From Rothia sp. SD9660Na (lineage in GTDB: Bacteria; Actinomycetota; Actinomycetes; Actinomycetales; Micrococcaceae): a stretch of 64,000 nt of DNA. The number at the start of each line of letters is the position of its first letter. Position 1 is the stretch's first letter. The translations under genes were made by a program, and so were the position numbers. Positions 35,578 through 44,851 of this stretch are shown piece by piece. A model generated the notes under the pieces. It did no database searches and had not been told where the DNA came from. It saw only the letters and a list, made by a program, of their open reading frames with translations. The stretch covers positions 2,232,001 through 2,296,000 of the forward strand of contig NZ_CP125946.1 in NCBI RefSeq assembly GCF_030064065.1, in the 5' to 3' direction.

Positions 35578-37014
35578 TTATAATTTAGATGCAGACGGCT
35601 TATCTGGAGAAGCATTAACAAATACCACTTCAATATTTTTTCCTTGGCGTTTTAGACGTTCAATTTCACTTTGAATTTCAATAATTCGCTCGTCCATACG
35701 CTTGCTCTCCTCATACTGAATAACAAGATATACCCCTACATAGACTTCCTCAGATTTTAGGTATTGCAAGGTCTGCTTCTGAAGACCTTTGAGAAACGCA
35801 GATGAGTCAAGATGCTTAACTTCCAGCAAAGCACGCGCTTCCCAGCCAGAGGAAAATTTAAAATCCACTGGACCACGACCAGTTTCAATCTCTCGATTAA
35901 TATCAATATTGGCATTTCGACACTGAGAACGCCACATCATTCCTGCGAGACTTTGTACTATATCCTCTTTACGATGGTTAGTATTTCCATCGTTCCACAA
36001 GAGTTTCCATCCCCCCTGCTCCTCAACCGCATGCTTGAATCTATTAGCAAGAGCTAAAACAAACTCTTTAATATTTTTATCCAAAGGCTCCCTAACTAAT
36101 TCAGCCTTTTGAGCAAGTTCAATACCTTTTTCATACCAAGTAAATATACCTTCAGGATCCGTGGAAATATCATACGGGTTCCGTGGGTTCATCGCATTAA
36201 ATTTTTTTATAAAATCCATTGATTTTTCTGGATTTTCCAACATTGCGGCTTTGATTATAGCCAGTCTTTTTGATTTATTTAGCTCCTTATTTAACTCAAG
36301 ATTAAATCTATTTCTCAATTCATCGTTCATATCAATAGCGTCGTAATAATCATAACCAGCTTCTTCTGACGGTATCTCTGCCAAAAACCTTTTAGGGACC
36401 AGCAAGGAGTAAGAATTACTATAAGGATTGGAAGGCAAATAAAACTTGAGTTTATCCCACCGTTTACTAATTTTATTAAAGCCCGCATGAGAAACTACAT
36501 GCTCTTCCATTTCGATAGACTCTTCCGTGCAAACGTTTTGGGTATACTCAATAAATTTCTTTTTAAGAATATTACAAACACAATCACTCAGAATATCCAC
36601 CCCGATGTTAGGCACCAGGATCATAAACCCTACTATCATCGAAAAATCAACAATTTCTGATTTACTAGCTTTTGATATACTCTTACATATTGATTCAGCC
36701 GCAATTTTTCCAAGCCCTGACCCCTTAGGATCACCGGTACTAAGTCCTAAACAAAACTGATTCGGCTCAGGACACTTTAAAATTTGAACTGCACTCTTCC
36801 AATACTGGTTTTGTTGACCTTCAGATTTGATTGCTAAGCCAACCGCGTGTTCAAAGAAGTTGACAATTTCCTCCTTAGCTTCAGCCCAAAAAGGATCCTC
36901 ATCTTCAAAGATAAGAAATGGGTCAACATACAATGGTGTGTCTTGGTTGAGCAGTAAATCAAACCACTCCTCAGACCCGTCTAGTTGGATATTAAATTTT
37001 TCTGAAAAACGCAT
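35578..37014 (-). CDS. Unknown protein with a PD-(D/E)xK-like nuclease domain
   Basis: 478 residues, markedly A+T-rich. I do not recognise the N-terminal 350 residues (opening FNIQLDGSEEWFDLLLNQDT). The C-terminal part fits a restriction-endonuclease fold: E375, D384 in GRGPVDFKF, then E398-x-K400 in ALLEVKH, followed by a helix, a strand (YVGVYLVIQYE) and a terminal coiled-coil segment (ERIIEIQSEIERLKRQGK). It begins 12 bp after the 209-residue gene, forming an operon downstream of hsdS. Embedded in a type I system, an anti-phage nuclease role is plausible but inferred. Confidence 0.65.
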   Translation of the reverse strand: MRFSEKFNIQLDGSEEWFDLLLNQDTPLYVDPFLIFEDEDPFWAEAKEEIVNFFEHAVGLAIKSEGQQNQYWKSAVQILKCPEPNQFCLGLSTGDPKGSGLGKIAAESICKSISKASKSEIVDFSMIVGFMILVPNIGVDILSDCVCNILKKKFIEYTQNVCTEESIEMEEHVVSHAGFNKISKRWDKLKFYLPSNPYSNSYSLLVPKRFLAEIPSEEAGYDYYDAIDMNDELRNRFNLELNKELNKSKRLAIIKAAMLENPEKSMDFIKKFNAMNPRNPYDISTDPEGIFTWYEKGIELAQKAELVREPLDKNIKEFVLALANRFKHAVEEQGGWKLLWNDGNTNHRKEDIVQSLAGMMWRSQCRNANIDINREIETGRGPVDFKFSSGWEARALLEVKHLDSSAFLKGLQKQTLQYLKSEEVYVGVYLVIQYEESKRMDERIIEIQSEIERLKRQGKNIEVVFVNASPDKPSASKL

Positions 37015-37026
37015 CTGTAGTCCCCA

Positions 37027-37656
37027 CTAATACAGTCTTGAGTTTGGTTTAAAAATCAACATATTCAGATCTTCAGAGGTATAGCCGATAGGGCCTTCTT
37101 CTCGTTTAGAAACCTTAATCATTCGTCGTAGAGCCTTACCCTGAAGGTCTTTTAATTTGAGGTTAGAAAAATTAACCTGATTTCCTGATGCAGATTTTCC
37201 CATAATCATCAGCGTAAAGTTCTCTACAGCAGATAGTTTTTCTCTCAGATGAGGCAACAACGCTACTAGGTCACGAATCGTTAAGCGTTGAATAGACGAA
37301 TCTGGGATAGGGTCTCCATGGGTCAAGACTATAAAGAGATGTTGCCGATTAACTAACTGTCTCCGCGCCTTCTTATCGATTCTTGATTTAGCTTTTCGAC
37401 GGAAAAACTGTTCCATTTTCCATGCAACACCGAGATAACCAGCAATTTCGAAACTAGTCCGAACCAGTTCAATAAAATCTGATGGTGGGCCACCTAATGC
37501 ACCCATTCCTGGAATCAAAACTTTAGTTACTGGGTAGCCAGTATTTTTAGCAATGAAATCAATTATCTCTCGTTCTAAGATTGATGCCGCATTGTTACGA
37601 CTTCCACTTACGCTCACTCCTATATAACCATCAGGTGTAATTTTGTACTGCTCCAT
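37027..37656 (-). CDS. Unknown A+T-rich protein paired with the PD-(D/E)xK gene
   Basis: 209 residues, no family recognised. Visible are a Gly-rich segment (KVLIPGMGALGGPPSDFIEL), a Lys/Arg-rich middle (FRRKAKSRIDKKARRQL) that may bind nucleic acid, and hydrophobic strands (HLFIVLTHGDP, FTLMIMGKSASG). No membrane segment or signal. It sits 36 bp after hsdS and 12 bp before the nuclease-like gene, all on one strand, so it may be transcribed with hsdM-hsdS. Base composition matches its partner and differs from the flanking hsd genes. Confidence 0.6.
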   Translation of the reverse strand: MEQYKITPDGYIGVSVSGSRNNAASILEREIIDFIAKNTGYPVTKVLIPGMGALGGPPSDFIELVRTSFEIAGYLGVAWKMEQFFRRKAKSRIDKKARRQLVNRQHLFIVLTHGDPIPDSSIQRLTIRDLVALLPHLREKLSAVENFTLMIMGKSASGNQVNFSNLKLKDLQGKALRRMIKVSKREEGPIGYTSEDLNMLIFKPNSRLY

Positions 37657-37692
37657 TAGATTCCTATCATGGAAATTATTATTCCAAAATCG

Positions 37693-38826
37693 CTACTTGA
37701 TGAGTTTGCGTATTAATAGGTCGCGAGTTTCTACTAATTCTCTATTCTCTGCAGCTAACGAAATAATCTGAGCATGAATATCCTTCAAAGCAGTTTTACC
37801 CCTATACAGTTTCAGCGGTAGCGACTTGAACATGCCACGGCTCAACTCCATGAACGTTGCACCATTCGATAACTGTAAAAATAATCCTACATCACGCTTC
37901 ATATGGTGGTACACCCACCACCGAACATCAGCGTTCTCAGGCTCCACCACAATAAAACCCTGATTAGTAGCCGCTGGCACTTCATTCACAGCAAAGAAAC
38001 CAATAGAAGCACGCGAAGTCATTAGAATAGAACCTGCTGGATGTAATACCGAAGAACAAGCCTCTAGCCCAGCATCAGTAATCTTCCTCGAACTCTCAAA
38101 CAAAGCATGATTACTCAAACCGGTCACATCAGTAGGCGTTACCCAATTAATAACTCCGCCTTCCCAATACTCAGGTTTTTTCGTGCTTGGGGTTCCACCA
38201 CCAAACACAGCCAAATCTCCATATTTAGCATCTTCTATAGAGCCCTCATGAAGCTTTAGCAGACGCAGGAACTCAGTATCAGCGAGTTGTTCCAAGGATT
38301 CTATCAGCGCATTATTTGCCTCAATCTTGTCATCCAAAGACCCCAGAATCTCAGCCACACGTCGCTGCTCTGAAAGTGGTGGAAGGTTACCGATGTCTAG
38401 CTTAGGGATATCCTTGACATTCAAATGTGCAACAGTTGAGCCCTCAGACCAAACTTGCATCAACTGTTGCATTCGCGGGGATATTAGCTTGTAATGCAGA
38501 TATCTTGGAACACACAATTTCTTATTCACTTTGAGCAGCACGGTGCGTTGTCCCAATGCAACCCTGACGTTTCCTACTAGCCCCACCTGCCCGACCGGTG
38601 CTTCACGAGCAAGAATTAAATCACCCGCTTCCGGCTCTCCCCTCTTAGTCCATTGCAGATAAGTTTCTTGAGAAATTGGTTTAGCTTGGCTGTATAAAAT
38701 TCTGCCCTCTTTTAGATGAGGGGTACCAACAGAGTACGCGTAGACTTCTCCTACGGTTTCTGGAGCTGTTTTATGCTCACAATCAATGATTTTATCTAGA
38801 ACGTCGCCCAGCTTTGCTGAAGTCAT
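37693..38826 (-). CDS. hsdS: Type I restriction-modification specificity subunit
   Basis: 377 residues with two target-recognition domains separated by a conserved helical spacer (LPPLSEQRRVAEILGSLDDKIEANN). The first TRD spans roughly 1-150 and the second 205-340; the final helix is again spacer-like (AENRELVETRDLLIRKL). This is the normal architecture for recognition of a bipartite DNA sequence. It follows hsdM by 2 bp. The TRD regions are A+T-richer than hsdM, as usual for exchangeable specificity domains. Confidence 0.92.
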   Translation of the reverse strand: MTSAKLGDVLDKIIDCEHKTAPETVGEVYAYSVGTPHLKEGRILYSQAKPISQETYLQWTKRGEPEAGDLILAREAPVGQVGLVGNVRVALGQRTVLLKVNKKLCVPRYLHYKLISPRMQQLMQVWSEGSTVAHLNVKDIPKLDIGNLPPLSEQRRVAEILGSLDDKIEANNALIESLEQLADTEFLRLLKLHEGSIEDAKYGDLAVFGGGTPSTKKPEYWEGGVINWVTPTDVTGLSNHALFESSRKITDAGLEACSSVLHPAGSILMTSRASIGFFAVNEVPAATNQGFIVVEPENADVRWWVYHHMKRDVGLFLQLSNGATFMELSRGMFKSLPLKLYRGKTALKDIHAQIISLAAENRELVETRDLLIRKLIK

Positions 38827-38828
38827 CC

Positions 38829-40538
38829 CTACTTCACCTCACCCTCTGCAACCTCAGCTGCGGCGTCCTGCCCCAGCCCATCGTCCTCGCTATCAGCAGG
38901 CACCAGCGGCAAATCCAAACTCGCCAGATTCTTCTGCACCACCTCAGCAAGACGCTGCGACTCCGCAAACTGCACACTCAACTTCTCACGCAAACGAGCA
39001 ATACGAACCTCCACCGGCTCGCCATCATCAACCACCGCCGCAGAACCCACATAACGCCCCGGAGTCAAAGCCCAATCCTCAGCCTCAACATCCTTCACAG
39101 ATACAGACCTGGTGAAACCAGCGACGTCCTCATACTCACCCGTATTCAGCTCCGAATCAGTACCGCGCCAGCGATGCCAGGTACCCGCAATCTTCGCAAC
39201 GTCCTCATCAGAAAACACCCGGGTCGTCCGGTCAACCATATGGCCCATATCGCGGGCATCAATCATCAAAATCTCGCCCTTGCGGTCATTCTTACCGCGC
39301 TTACCAGCACCCTTATCCTTGGCAAGAACCCACACGCACACCGGAATCGCAGTACCTAAGAAGAGGTTGGCAGGCAAGGCAATCATCGCCGCCACGGCGT
39401 CACCCCGCACCATCTCCTCACGAATAGTATTCTCACCACCCGTATTAGAGCTCATCGAACCATTCGCCAGCACCACAGCCGCAGAACCGCCCGCATTCAA
39501 CTTGCTCCAAATATGCTGCAACCAGGCATAATTCGCATTGCGTACCGGAGGAACACCAAAATTCCAGCGCGGATCATCAGTACGACGATCCCAATCCTTC
39601 AAGTTAAAAGGCGGGTTAGCCAGCACATAATCAAAATTCGTGCCTGCATGCTTATCCTCGGTAAAAGTATCAGCCCAACGATCACCCAGCTCACCAAAAA
39701 TACCGTGAATCGCAAGATTCAAACGCGCAAGGCGCCACGTCTGGTCATTAAGCTCCTGACCATAAACCATCAGAGCAGGCTCATAGCCCTTCTCCTGCTT
39801 AAAGTAAGCGCCGTGCTTCTCCACAAACTTCTCAGACTGCACAAACATGCCGCCTGAACCACAGCAAGGGTCATACAGCTTGCCGTCCACCGGCTCCAAA
39901 ATATCAACCAGCGTGCGCACCACAGACCTCGGAGTATAAAACTCGCCACCACGCTGGCCCTGCTTCGCCGCAAACTTCCCCAAGAAGTATTCATAAACCT
40001 CACCCAGCACGTCCTGGGAAGAACGACCGGTCTGCTCACGAATACCCTTAAAGTCAGCGTTAGAAAACAAATCAATCAGGCCAGCAAGACGGCGCTGATC
40101 TACGTTCTCCTTGTTATAAATCTCGCTCAGCGCACCACGCAGACGATCATTCTGCTCCATGATCTCGCGCATAGCCGCATCTAGCACCTCACCAATGTTG
40201 TCAGTCTTAGCAAAGTTAGTGATGTAGCCCCAGCGAGCCTTCTCAGGCACGAAATAGACGCCCTCACCATAGAAAGAATCAGGGTCCTGGAGGGAAACTT
40301 CTAGCTCTTCATCGAGCTCTTCCCCCTCGTAACCTTCATCAATCAGCTCTTGCCTAATCTGTAGCGCGCAAGCATCAAAACTATCGCTCACGTACTTAAG
40401 GAAAATCAGGCCCAGCACGAAGTTCATGTAGTCCGCCGCGTTCATCGAACCGCGCAACTTATCGGCGGCAGCCCACATCATATCGCGCAGTTCCTCCGGG
40501 GTAGAGGCAGAGGACTTACCCTTCTTCACAGTAGCCAT
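38829..40538 (-). CDS. hsdM: Type I restriction-modification DNA methylase subunit
   Basis: 569 residues. An N-terminal HsdM helical domain (MNAADYMNFVLGLIFLKYVSDSF) is followed by an N6-adenine methyltransferase with SAM motif I LYDPCCGSGG (223-230 core) and catalytic NPPF (308-311). FYTPRSVV precedes motif I as in other HsdM proteins. The start ATG at 40538 follows AAAGGTG. It is the first gene of hsdM-hsdS and, with the distant hsdR, completes a type I system. Confidence 0.95.
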   Translation of the reverse strand: MATVKKGKSSASTPEELRDMMWAAADKLRGSMNAADYMNFVLGLIFLKYVSDSFDACALQIRQELIDEGYEGEELDEELEVSLQDPDSFYGEGVYFVPEKARWGYITNFAKTDNIGEVLDAAMREIMEQNDRLRGALSEIYNKENVDQRRLAGLIDLFSNADFKGIREQTGRSSQDVLGEVYEYFLGKFAAKQGQRGGEFYTPRSVVRTLVDILEPVDGKLYDPCCGSGGMFVQSEKFVEKHGAYFKQEKGYEPALMVYGQELNDQTWRLARLNLAIHGIFGELGDRWADTFTEDKHAGTNFDYVLANPPFNLKDWDRRTDDPRWNFGVPPVRNANYAWLQHIWSKLNAGGSAAVVLANGSMSSNTGGENTIREEMVRGDAVAAMIALPANLFLGTAIPVCVWVLAKDKGAGKRGKNDRKGEILMIDARDMGHMVDRTTRVFSDEDVAKIAGTWHRWRGTDSELNTGEYEDVAGFTRSVSVKDVEAEDWALTPGRYVGSAAVVDDGEPVEVRIARLREKLSVQFAESQRLAEVVQKNLASLDLPLVPADSEDDGLGQDAAAEVAEGEVK

Positions 40539-40613
40539 TAGATTTCACCTTTCATGAGTAGCTTTGGTGCAAGAGTACCAGTCTTGAGTTTTCTCATGCA
40601 TCAACATATGGTG

Positions 40614-40629
40614 ATACGGAGACGTATCG
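40614..40629. promoter_or_regulatory. Palindrome in the hsdM promoter region
   Basis: GATACG-GAGA-CGTATC is a perfect 6+6 inverted repeat, directly preceded by a near-palindrome ATCAACATATGGTGAT (40601-40616). It lies in the 105-bp gap between hsdM and the upstream HTH/methylase-like gene, so it could be the operator of the latter's HTH. Confidence 0.4.
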
Positions 40630-40643
40630 GTAGCTACAATATT

Positions 40644-42764
40644 TTACGAAAATTTGATTGAGCCCTCAGCCAGGCCTCCCAGGGTATTTTTCGCAAGAGA
40701 CTCCAGGGCCAGCAACTGCTCCCGCAAAAATAGCTTCTGTTCTCGCACCTTCTTCAACTGCTGGTCCAACCAATCCACCTGGTCATTAGACACATCACTC
40801 AACACAGCATTCAGCAACTCACCCGAAACACGAGCCCTCAGCCAGCTCACCTTCGACGCCCCACCTCGCACCTGAGCATCAAGCGCAGCCTGTACCAACC
40901 CGGCAAAAACCTCCAACCGAAAATCAGGCTGAACCCTGCCCGGCAAGTTCCGCCTCACAATAAAGACCGGAGACTTAGCCACCATCAAACCACCACGAAC
41001 CGCATAAACAGCCGGTTGCGGGCCCTCATACACCAAAAGGTCACCGTCTTGCGCGATCTCAAGATTCAGCATATCTATTGCGCCCAAAGCATCATGCTCA
41101 GCAGGTAAAACGCCCATCTGGCGGTAATGCTCCATAGCCTCAACATCAACAACCCGCACAGTACCTTCACCAGAAGACCCCCCAGCAAGCTCAGCCAGCT
41201 TCTGCGCAGTCATGCCAGCAACGCGCCGCAACTGACCGTCCTCGCGAGCGCCCCCAAGCGTCCTCGTAGAGGAGCCAGAAACAGAATCTACCCGCCAATC
41301 CAATGAAAACCTGGGGTACACAGCGCTGTTAACACGCTCAACATCCCGCTTAATACCCGACACCGCATCTGGAATACTAGACGCCTGTGAAGACAACTCC
41401 ACTACAGCGTCAAAACCAAACTCTCTAATGTCTTCCCAACGTGCACGCGCGCCGCTCACTAAGTGATGCTCGCCAGAAGCGCTCCGGACCGCCGATTGGC
41501 GGCTCTCCACCACCAAAGACTCGATATCATGCAAGGCTTCTTCCCGTGCTTCCCACTGAAAGGCATCAAACTTCTCAGCAAGATTAATCACGCCGATAAG
41601 AGGCTTCTGCCCAGAACCGCTCCTCCTACGATTCTCAAAAACACCCAACATCAGCCGAGCACCAGACTCATTCACTAACTGCTTCTGGCCACAATTCACC
41701 AAAGCCAGCAAATGCCCAGCCTCAAGCACAGCCTGACGCGGCAGATCCTCGCTCGCTTTAAAAGCCGAACCTAGAACCTCTGACCTCCCCAGCACCATAA
41801 CTGGCACACCCAGGGGAGCGTCCAACAGTAAGTCCTCAATATCAGACCACTGTTGCACACTATCAACCGCAGATTTAGCGAGGGGTAACACTGCAACAAT
41901 CAGAGCAGGCTCCCGACCAGACCCACTGCTCTCAGGTACCAGCAGAAGCTCCTCGTCCGCCAAAAAATTTAGCACCCTAGCAAAATCGCTATCCCCAGCT
42001 ATTCCTGCACTAGTGAGGTGCAGATTCCGCCGGAAATCCTGGGTCAACGCCATATTCTGTGCCACCTGCACAGTCAGGGCCGAGTCAACACCAGAAGCAA
42101 AATGCAGTCTCACATCACCAGCAAAACGCGCACTGATACTCCGCAAGAATTCACCCAACTCAACAGAAATCTGCTCGCCGAGCTTCTGGCGCACCATCAC
42201 CAAGGAAGAAAAAAGGTGAACGTCCCCCAACACATCACTAGAGAAACGAGCCAATACATATGCAGGGCACATCAAAAGAGCTAAATCTTCTGAATCAACT
42301 TTCAGCATAAAAGGCCGTATATTCCCCACTGTTTGGGAAGAAGCCTCTGCATAGCGCCGTAACAGGGCCACAGGGCGTTCCCCGGCAATAGGCTCAACCA
42401 CACGAAAAACCAGTACCAGGGTCGTCAGCGACTGAATCAGCTGCTGCAACTCAAGATTCTTCTCAAGAGCCGGAGCTACGCTAGCCTCAACAGCAGCCTG
42501 CACCAGCATCTCCTCAAAAGATCGCTTTGCCTGCTTTCGGTTTGAAGCCCACACGGCAAAATCAAAGGCATCATAGAGCGTCTCCCGAGATGCAAGGCCC
42601 TGCTCTACAGCACGCGGAAAATCGTTATGACGTGAGGCCCAAGTAGAAATCACTGGCCGTTTCACACCAGCAACACGAGCTGCCTGCGAAGCATTCAATC
42701 TCAAACCGGAAAAAAGAGAACGAAGCTGCCCCATATTATGCTGCTCAACAGTGCTAGATGTCAT
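40644..42764 (-). CDS. HTH-containing, apparently inactive N6-DNA-methylase-like protein
   Basis: 706 residues. The N-terminus has the helix-turn-helix seen on actinobacterial N6-DNA-methylase homologues (ASQAARVAGVKRPVISTWAS, then HNDFPRAV). The middle follows the order of a type I methylase, but neither the SAM motif DPACGSG nor NPPF/NPPY is present; the expected motif I position reads VRLHFASGVDSA. The C-terminal third resembles a specificity-subunit-like domain (AQDGDLLVYEGPQPAVYAVR) ending in a coiled-coil (LDQQLKKVREQKLFLREQL). It likely binds DNA without methylating it. It precedes hsdM on the same strand. Confidence 0.55.
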   Translation of the reverse strand: MTSSTVEQHNMGQLRSLFSGLRLNASQAARVAGVKRPVISTWASRHNDFPRAVEQGLASRETLYDAFDFAVWASNRKQAKRSFEEMLVQAAVEASVAPALEKNLELQQLIQSLTTLVLVFRVVEPIAGERPVALLRRYAEASSQTVGNIRPFMLKVDSEDLALLMCPAYVLARFSSDVLGDVHLFSSLVMVRQKLGEQISVELGEFLRSISARFAGDVRLHFASGVDSALTVQVAQNMALTQDFRRNLHLTSAGIAGDSDFARVLNFLADEELLLVPESSGSGREPALIVAVLPLAKSAVDSVQQWSDIEDLLLDAPLGVPVMVLGRSEVLGSAFKASEDLPRQAVLEAGHLLALVNCGQKQLVNESGARLMLGVFENRRRSGSGQKPLIGVINLAEKFDAFQWEAREEALHDIESLVVESRQSAVRSASGEHHLVSGARARWEDIREFGFDAVVELSSQASSIPDAVSGIKRDVERVNSAVYPRFSLDWRVDSVSGSSTRTLGGAREDGQLRRVAGMTAQKLAELAGGSSGEGTVRVVDVEAMEHYRQMGVLPAEHDALGAIDMLNLEIAQDGDLLVYEGPQPAVYAVRGGLMVAKSPVFIVRRNLPGRVQPDFRLEVFAGLVQAALDAQVRGGASKVSWLRARVSGELLNAVLSDVSNDQVDWLDQQLKKVREQKLFLREQLLALESLAKNTLGGLAEGSIKFS

Positions 42765-42816
42765 GCATCGATTCTACTCATGGGAGGGGGTCAGACAGGC
42801 CCCAACAGAAAACTAA

Positions 42817-44520
42817 CTACTCGTAACGCGTCGTCCGCCCCTGGCCAACAAGTACCATGGTGCCTTCTTCACGAAGCTCCTCGAGAACTGACTTAGCGGT
42901 ACCCACAGCAACCCGGCAAATTTCGGCCATATCACCGGATGTAACAGCACCAAAGTTCTCTCGCCAGTCCAAGGCAACTCGCTTCATCTTCCCCCTGTCC
43001 TTCATTAGGTATGGAACTAGAGGAGAGAAATCTCTTCCTACGTTACCGGCAAGGAACCGCCCGACCTTCTTACCCAGAATCCATGTCTCCTTGTAGGCCT
43101 GAATCAGCGGTTCTCCTTCAAAGGTGCTTTGCAAAGTAGCCCTCAATGCCAGCTCCCCCTCTGCTTCAGAACACTGAAGTGCCTCAGCAACCGACGCAAC
43201 CGAAACAAAAGCATGCCGCATCAACAGGTCAAGCACCATCGTCACCTTAAGGTCATACCGTCTCGGTTCAGGGAGGATAGACTCAAATAATTCCAGCACA
43301 GCTATGGTGGGCTGCCCGCCAATCAGCAGGCACTCCACATATGCACCTTCAACGTCATAAATCTCAGGGCGCCTCAAACCCAGCATCATCATGGACTGGT
43401 ACATACGGTCCACACCCACGCCCTGTTTTTCCACCAAACCAATAGCGCGAAACAGGTCAGAGAGAGCCGGGTAACGGGCCTCCCGATTACTCAAAACATT
43501 GCTTGCATTCACAGACCCAAAAAACCCACCAGGACTTCTCACAAGCAAAGAAAAGTCAAGGTCAACCCATCGAATCTCCGTGGGCTCAGATCTATTCCAA
43601 TCTCGATGAACCACCCCGTTAAGTAACGCCTCACGCACAGCAGACTGAGGAATACGCCTATGCCCTTGACGCATAAGACCCACGGTCAATTCCGTCTGGG
43701 TATTGAAATTTTTAATGGTTTCCTCAATAAAATTGATTTGCTCAAGGAGAGAGTACCCAAGAGGCGCCTCAACCCTATTGAGAATGGACCCACCGGTAAC
43801 ATCAAAGGCAGTGAAGTTAAGGTAGCTTCTCTCTGACGCACACAGTAAAAGCCGACCGGCTTCTGAAAGATAGCCATCGGAACGAAGCGCGCCGATCTTC
43901 CGCAAAATTTGATCGAGGCTCTCGGCATCTTCACTACCCAGAAGATTCCTTAGAACACGCTCTGTACCCGCACCTACGTCCTGAGGGCCAGCTGCGCTTT
44001 TCTCCGCCATGGTATCTACAGTTCGTGTGGAATCAATATACTGCCACCATTCCGCACGGTCGATGGGGCTGCAGCTGTCGCCTACCCTCCAACGGAGTCT
44101 ATCGCTGGTATCCGCAACAGGCTCACGCGCCTGAGCAACATATATAACAAGCAAACGAATACCAGAAATAGTATGCACAACGATATCCGGAGCTACCTGA
44201 ACAGCATTGTTGATGCGCTGACGCAACCAATCAACATCAAGTTCAGTGCCAATTAGCTTGCCAGTTCCGTCTTCCACACCCAGTATGAGAGCACCGCCAC
44301 CAGGAGAATTTGCAAGACAGGCCACCTCATCAGCTAACTTTGTTGCAGCCTCAGGGTTCTCTGCATTACCTGGAAGTATTTCTCGGCCATTACGGCGCCC
44401 TGCTTCTTCCTTGAAATCAATAGTTTGACTCTCCCAAGTCTTTGTTAGATACCCCTGCTGGTAAGATGCAAAGATACCTTCGACAGCTTCCTCTAGCTGA
44501 ATACGAGCTGAGTGTTTCAT
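42817..44520 (-). CDS. AlbA_2/Schlafen-type ATP-binding regulator
   Basis: 567 residues. The AlbA_2 domain has QTIDFKEEAG, VACLANSPGGGALILGVED and LRWRVGDSC. The HATPase_c_4-like centre has REALLNGVVHRDW and LLVRSPGGFFG. The C-terminus carries two winged-helix-like segments, the last ending in GTAKSVLEELREEGTMVLVG. The ATG at 44520 is preferred over 44532 because GGAGG lies at the right distance. It is the second such protein in the window (the other at 5566), again with a repeat array directly upstream. It is probably a transcriptional regulator in the defence island; direct defence function is possible. Confidence 0.8.
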   Translation of the reverse strand: MKHSARIQLEEAVEGIFASYQQGYLTKTWESQTIDFKEEAGRRNGREILPGNAENPEAATKLADEVACLANSPGGGALILGVEDGTGKLIGTELDVDWLRQRINNAVQVAPDIVVHTISGIRLLVIYVAQAREPVADTSDRLRWRVGDSCSPIDRAEWWQYIDSTRTVDTMAEKSAAGPQDVGAGTERVLRNLLGSEDAESLDQILRKIGALRSDGYLSEAGRLLLCASERSYLNFTAFDVTGGSILNRVEAPLGYSLLEQINFIEETIKNFNTQTELTVGLMRQGHRRIPQSAVREALLNGVVHRDWNRSEPTEIRWVDLDFSLLVRSPGGFFGSVNASNVLSNREARYPALSDLFRAIGLVEKQGVGVDRMYQSMMMLGLRRPEIYDVEGAYVECLLIGGQPTIAVLELFESILPEPRRYDLKVTMVLDLLMRHAFVSVASVAEALQCSEAEGELALRATLQSTFEGEPLIQAYKETWILGKKVGRFLAGNVGRDFSPLVPYLMKDRGKMKRVALDWRENFGAVTSGDMAEICRVAVGTAKSVLEELREEGTMVLVGQGRTTRYE

Positions 44521-44574
44521 ACCTGCCTCCATGTAAGGTTTTCGGGTTCCTATCAGTTTACGCCCACTTACAAG

Positions 44575-44697
44575 AATTTTGATAGATTAAAGGGGTATAT
44601 AATCTATCAAAATTTCACTCACCTGGGAGATTTTGGCAGATTAACAGGCTGTCTAATCTATCAAAATTTCACATAGGTGGAATACTTTGATAGATTA
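44575..44697. repeat. 54-bp tandem repeats containing GATAGATTA palindromes
   Basis: Units start at 44575, 44629 and 44683 (exact 54-bp period, the third partial). Each full unit holds a palindrome with 15-bp arms and a 10-bp spacer: AATTTTGATAGATTA facing TAATCTATCAAAATT in unit 1, GATTTTGGCAGATTA facing the same right arm in unit 2, and a half-site in unit 3. Both right arms continue into TTTCAC. The array sits 55 bp upstream of the AlbA-type gene and looks like a multi-site operator. Confidence 0.8.
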
Positions 44698-44784
44698 GCC
44701 GCCCCTCCCCACGCTCACCCCACAAACCACCCAGTTTTCTAATGGAGCCACGGAACCTGTTGCGTAAGCCCAATACTTTAACGA

Positions 44785-44814
44785 GAGAAAGCGAGCCAAT
44801 CGGCTCGCTTTCTC
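44785..44814. terminator. Perfect 13-bp hairpin
   Basis: GAGAAAGCGAGCC-AATC-GGCTCGCTTTCTC, a perfect stem with a 4-nt loop, 38 bp beyond the stop of the 162-residue minus-strand gene. T-rich sequence within the stem end would act as a terminator for that gene. Confidence 0.75.
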
Positions 44815-44851
44815 AAACATACGCGTTTCTCATGGCTCTGACAGGCAGCTA

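Larger units (their letters stand above)
44521..44851. other. Gap upstream of the second AlbA-type gene
   Basis: A 331-bp non-coding stretch holding the 54-bp tandem repeats with GATAGATTA palindromes and a strong terminator hairpin (both listed separately). No gene is seen; a 60-residue frame at 44742 has no ribosome binding site and crosses the terminator. Confidence 0.65.

Noticed and set aside
44575..44697. CRISPR array
   Set aside because: The repeats are only 2.3 units with 54-bp period and internal palindromes, spacers are not unique, and there are no cas genes; an operator array explains it better.
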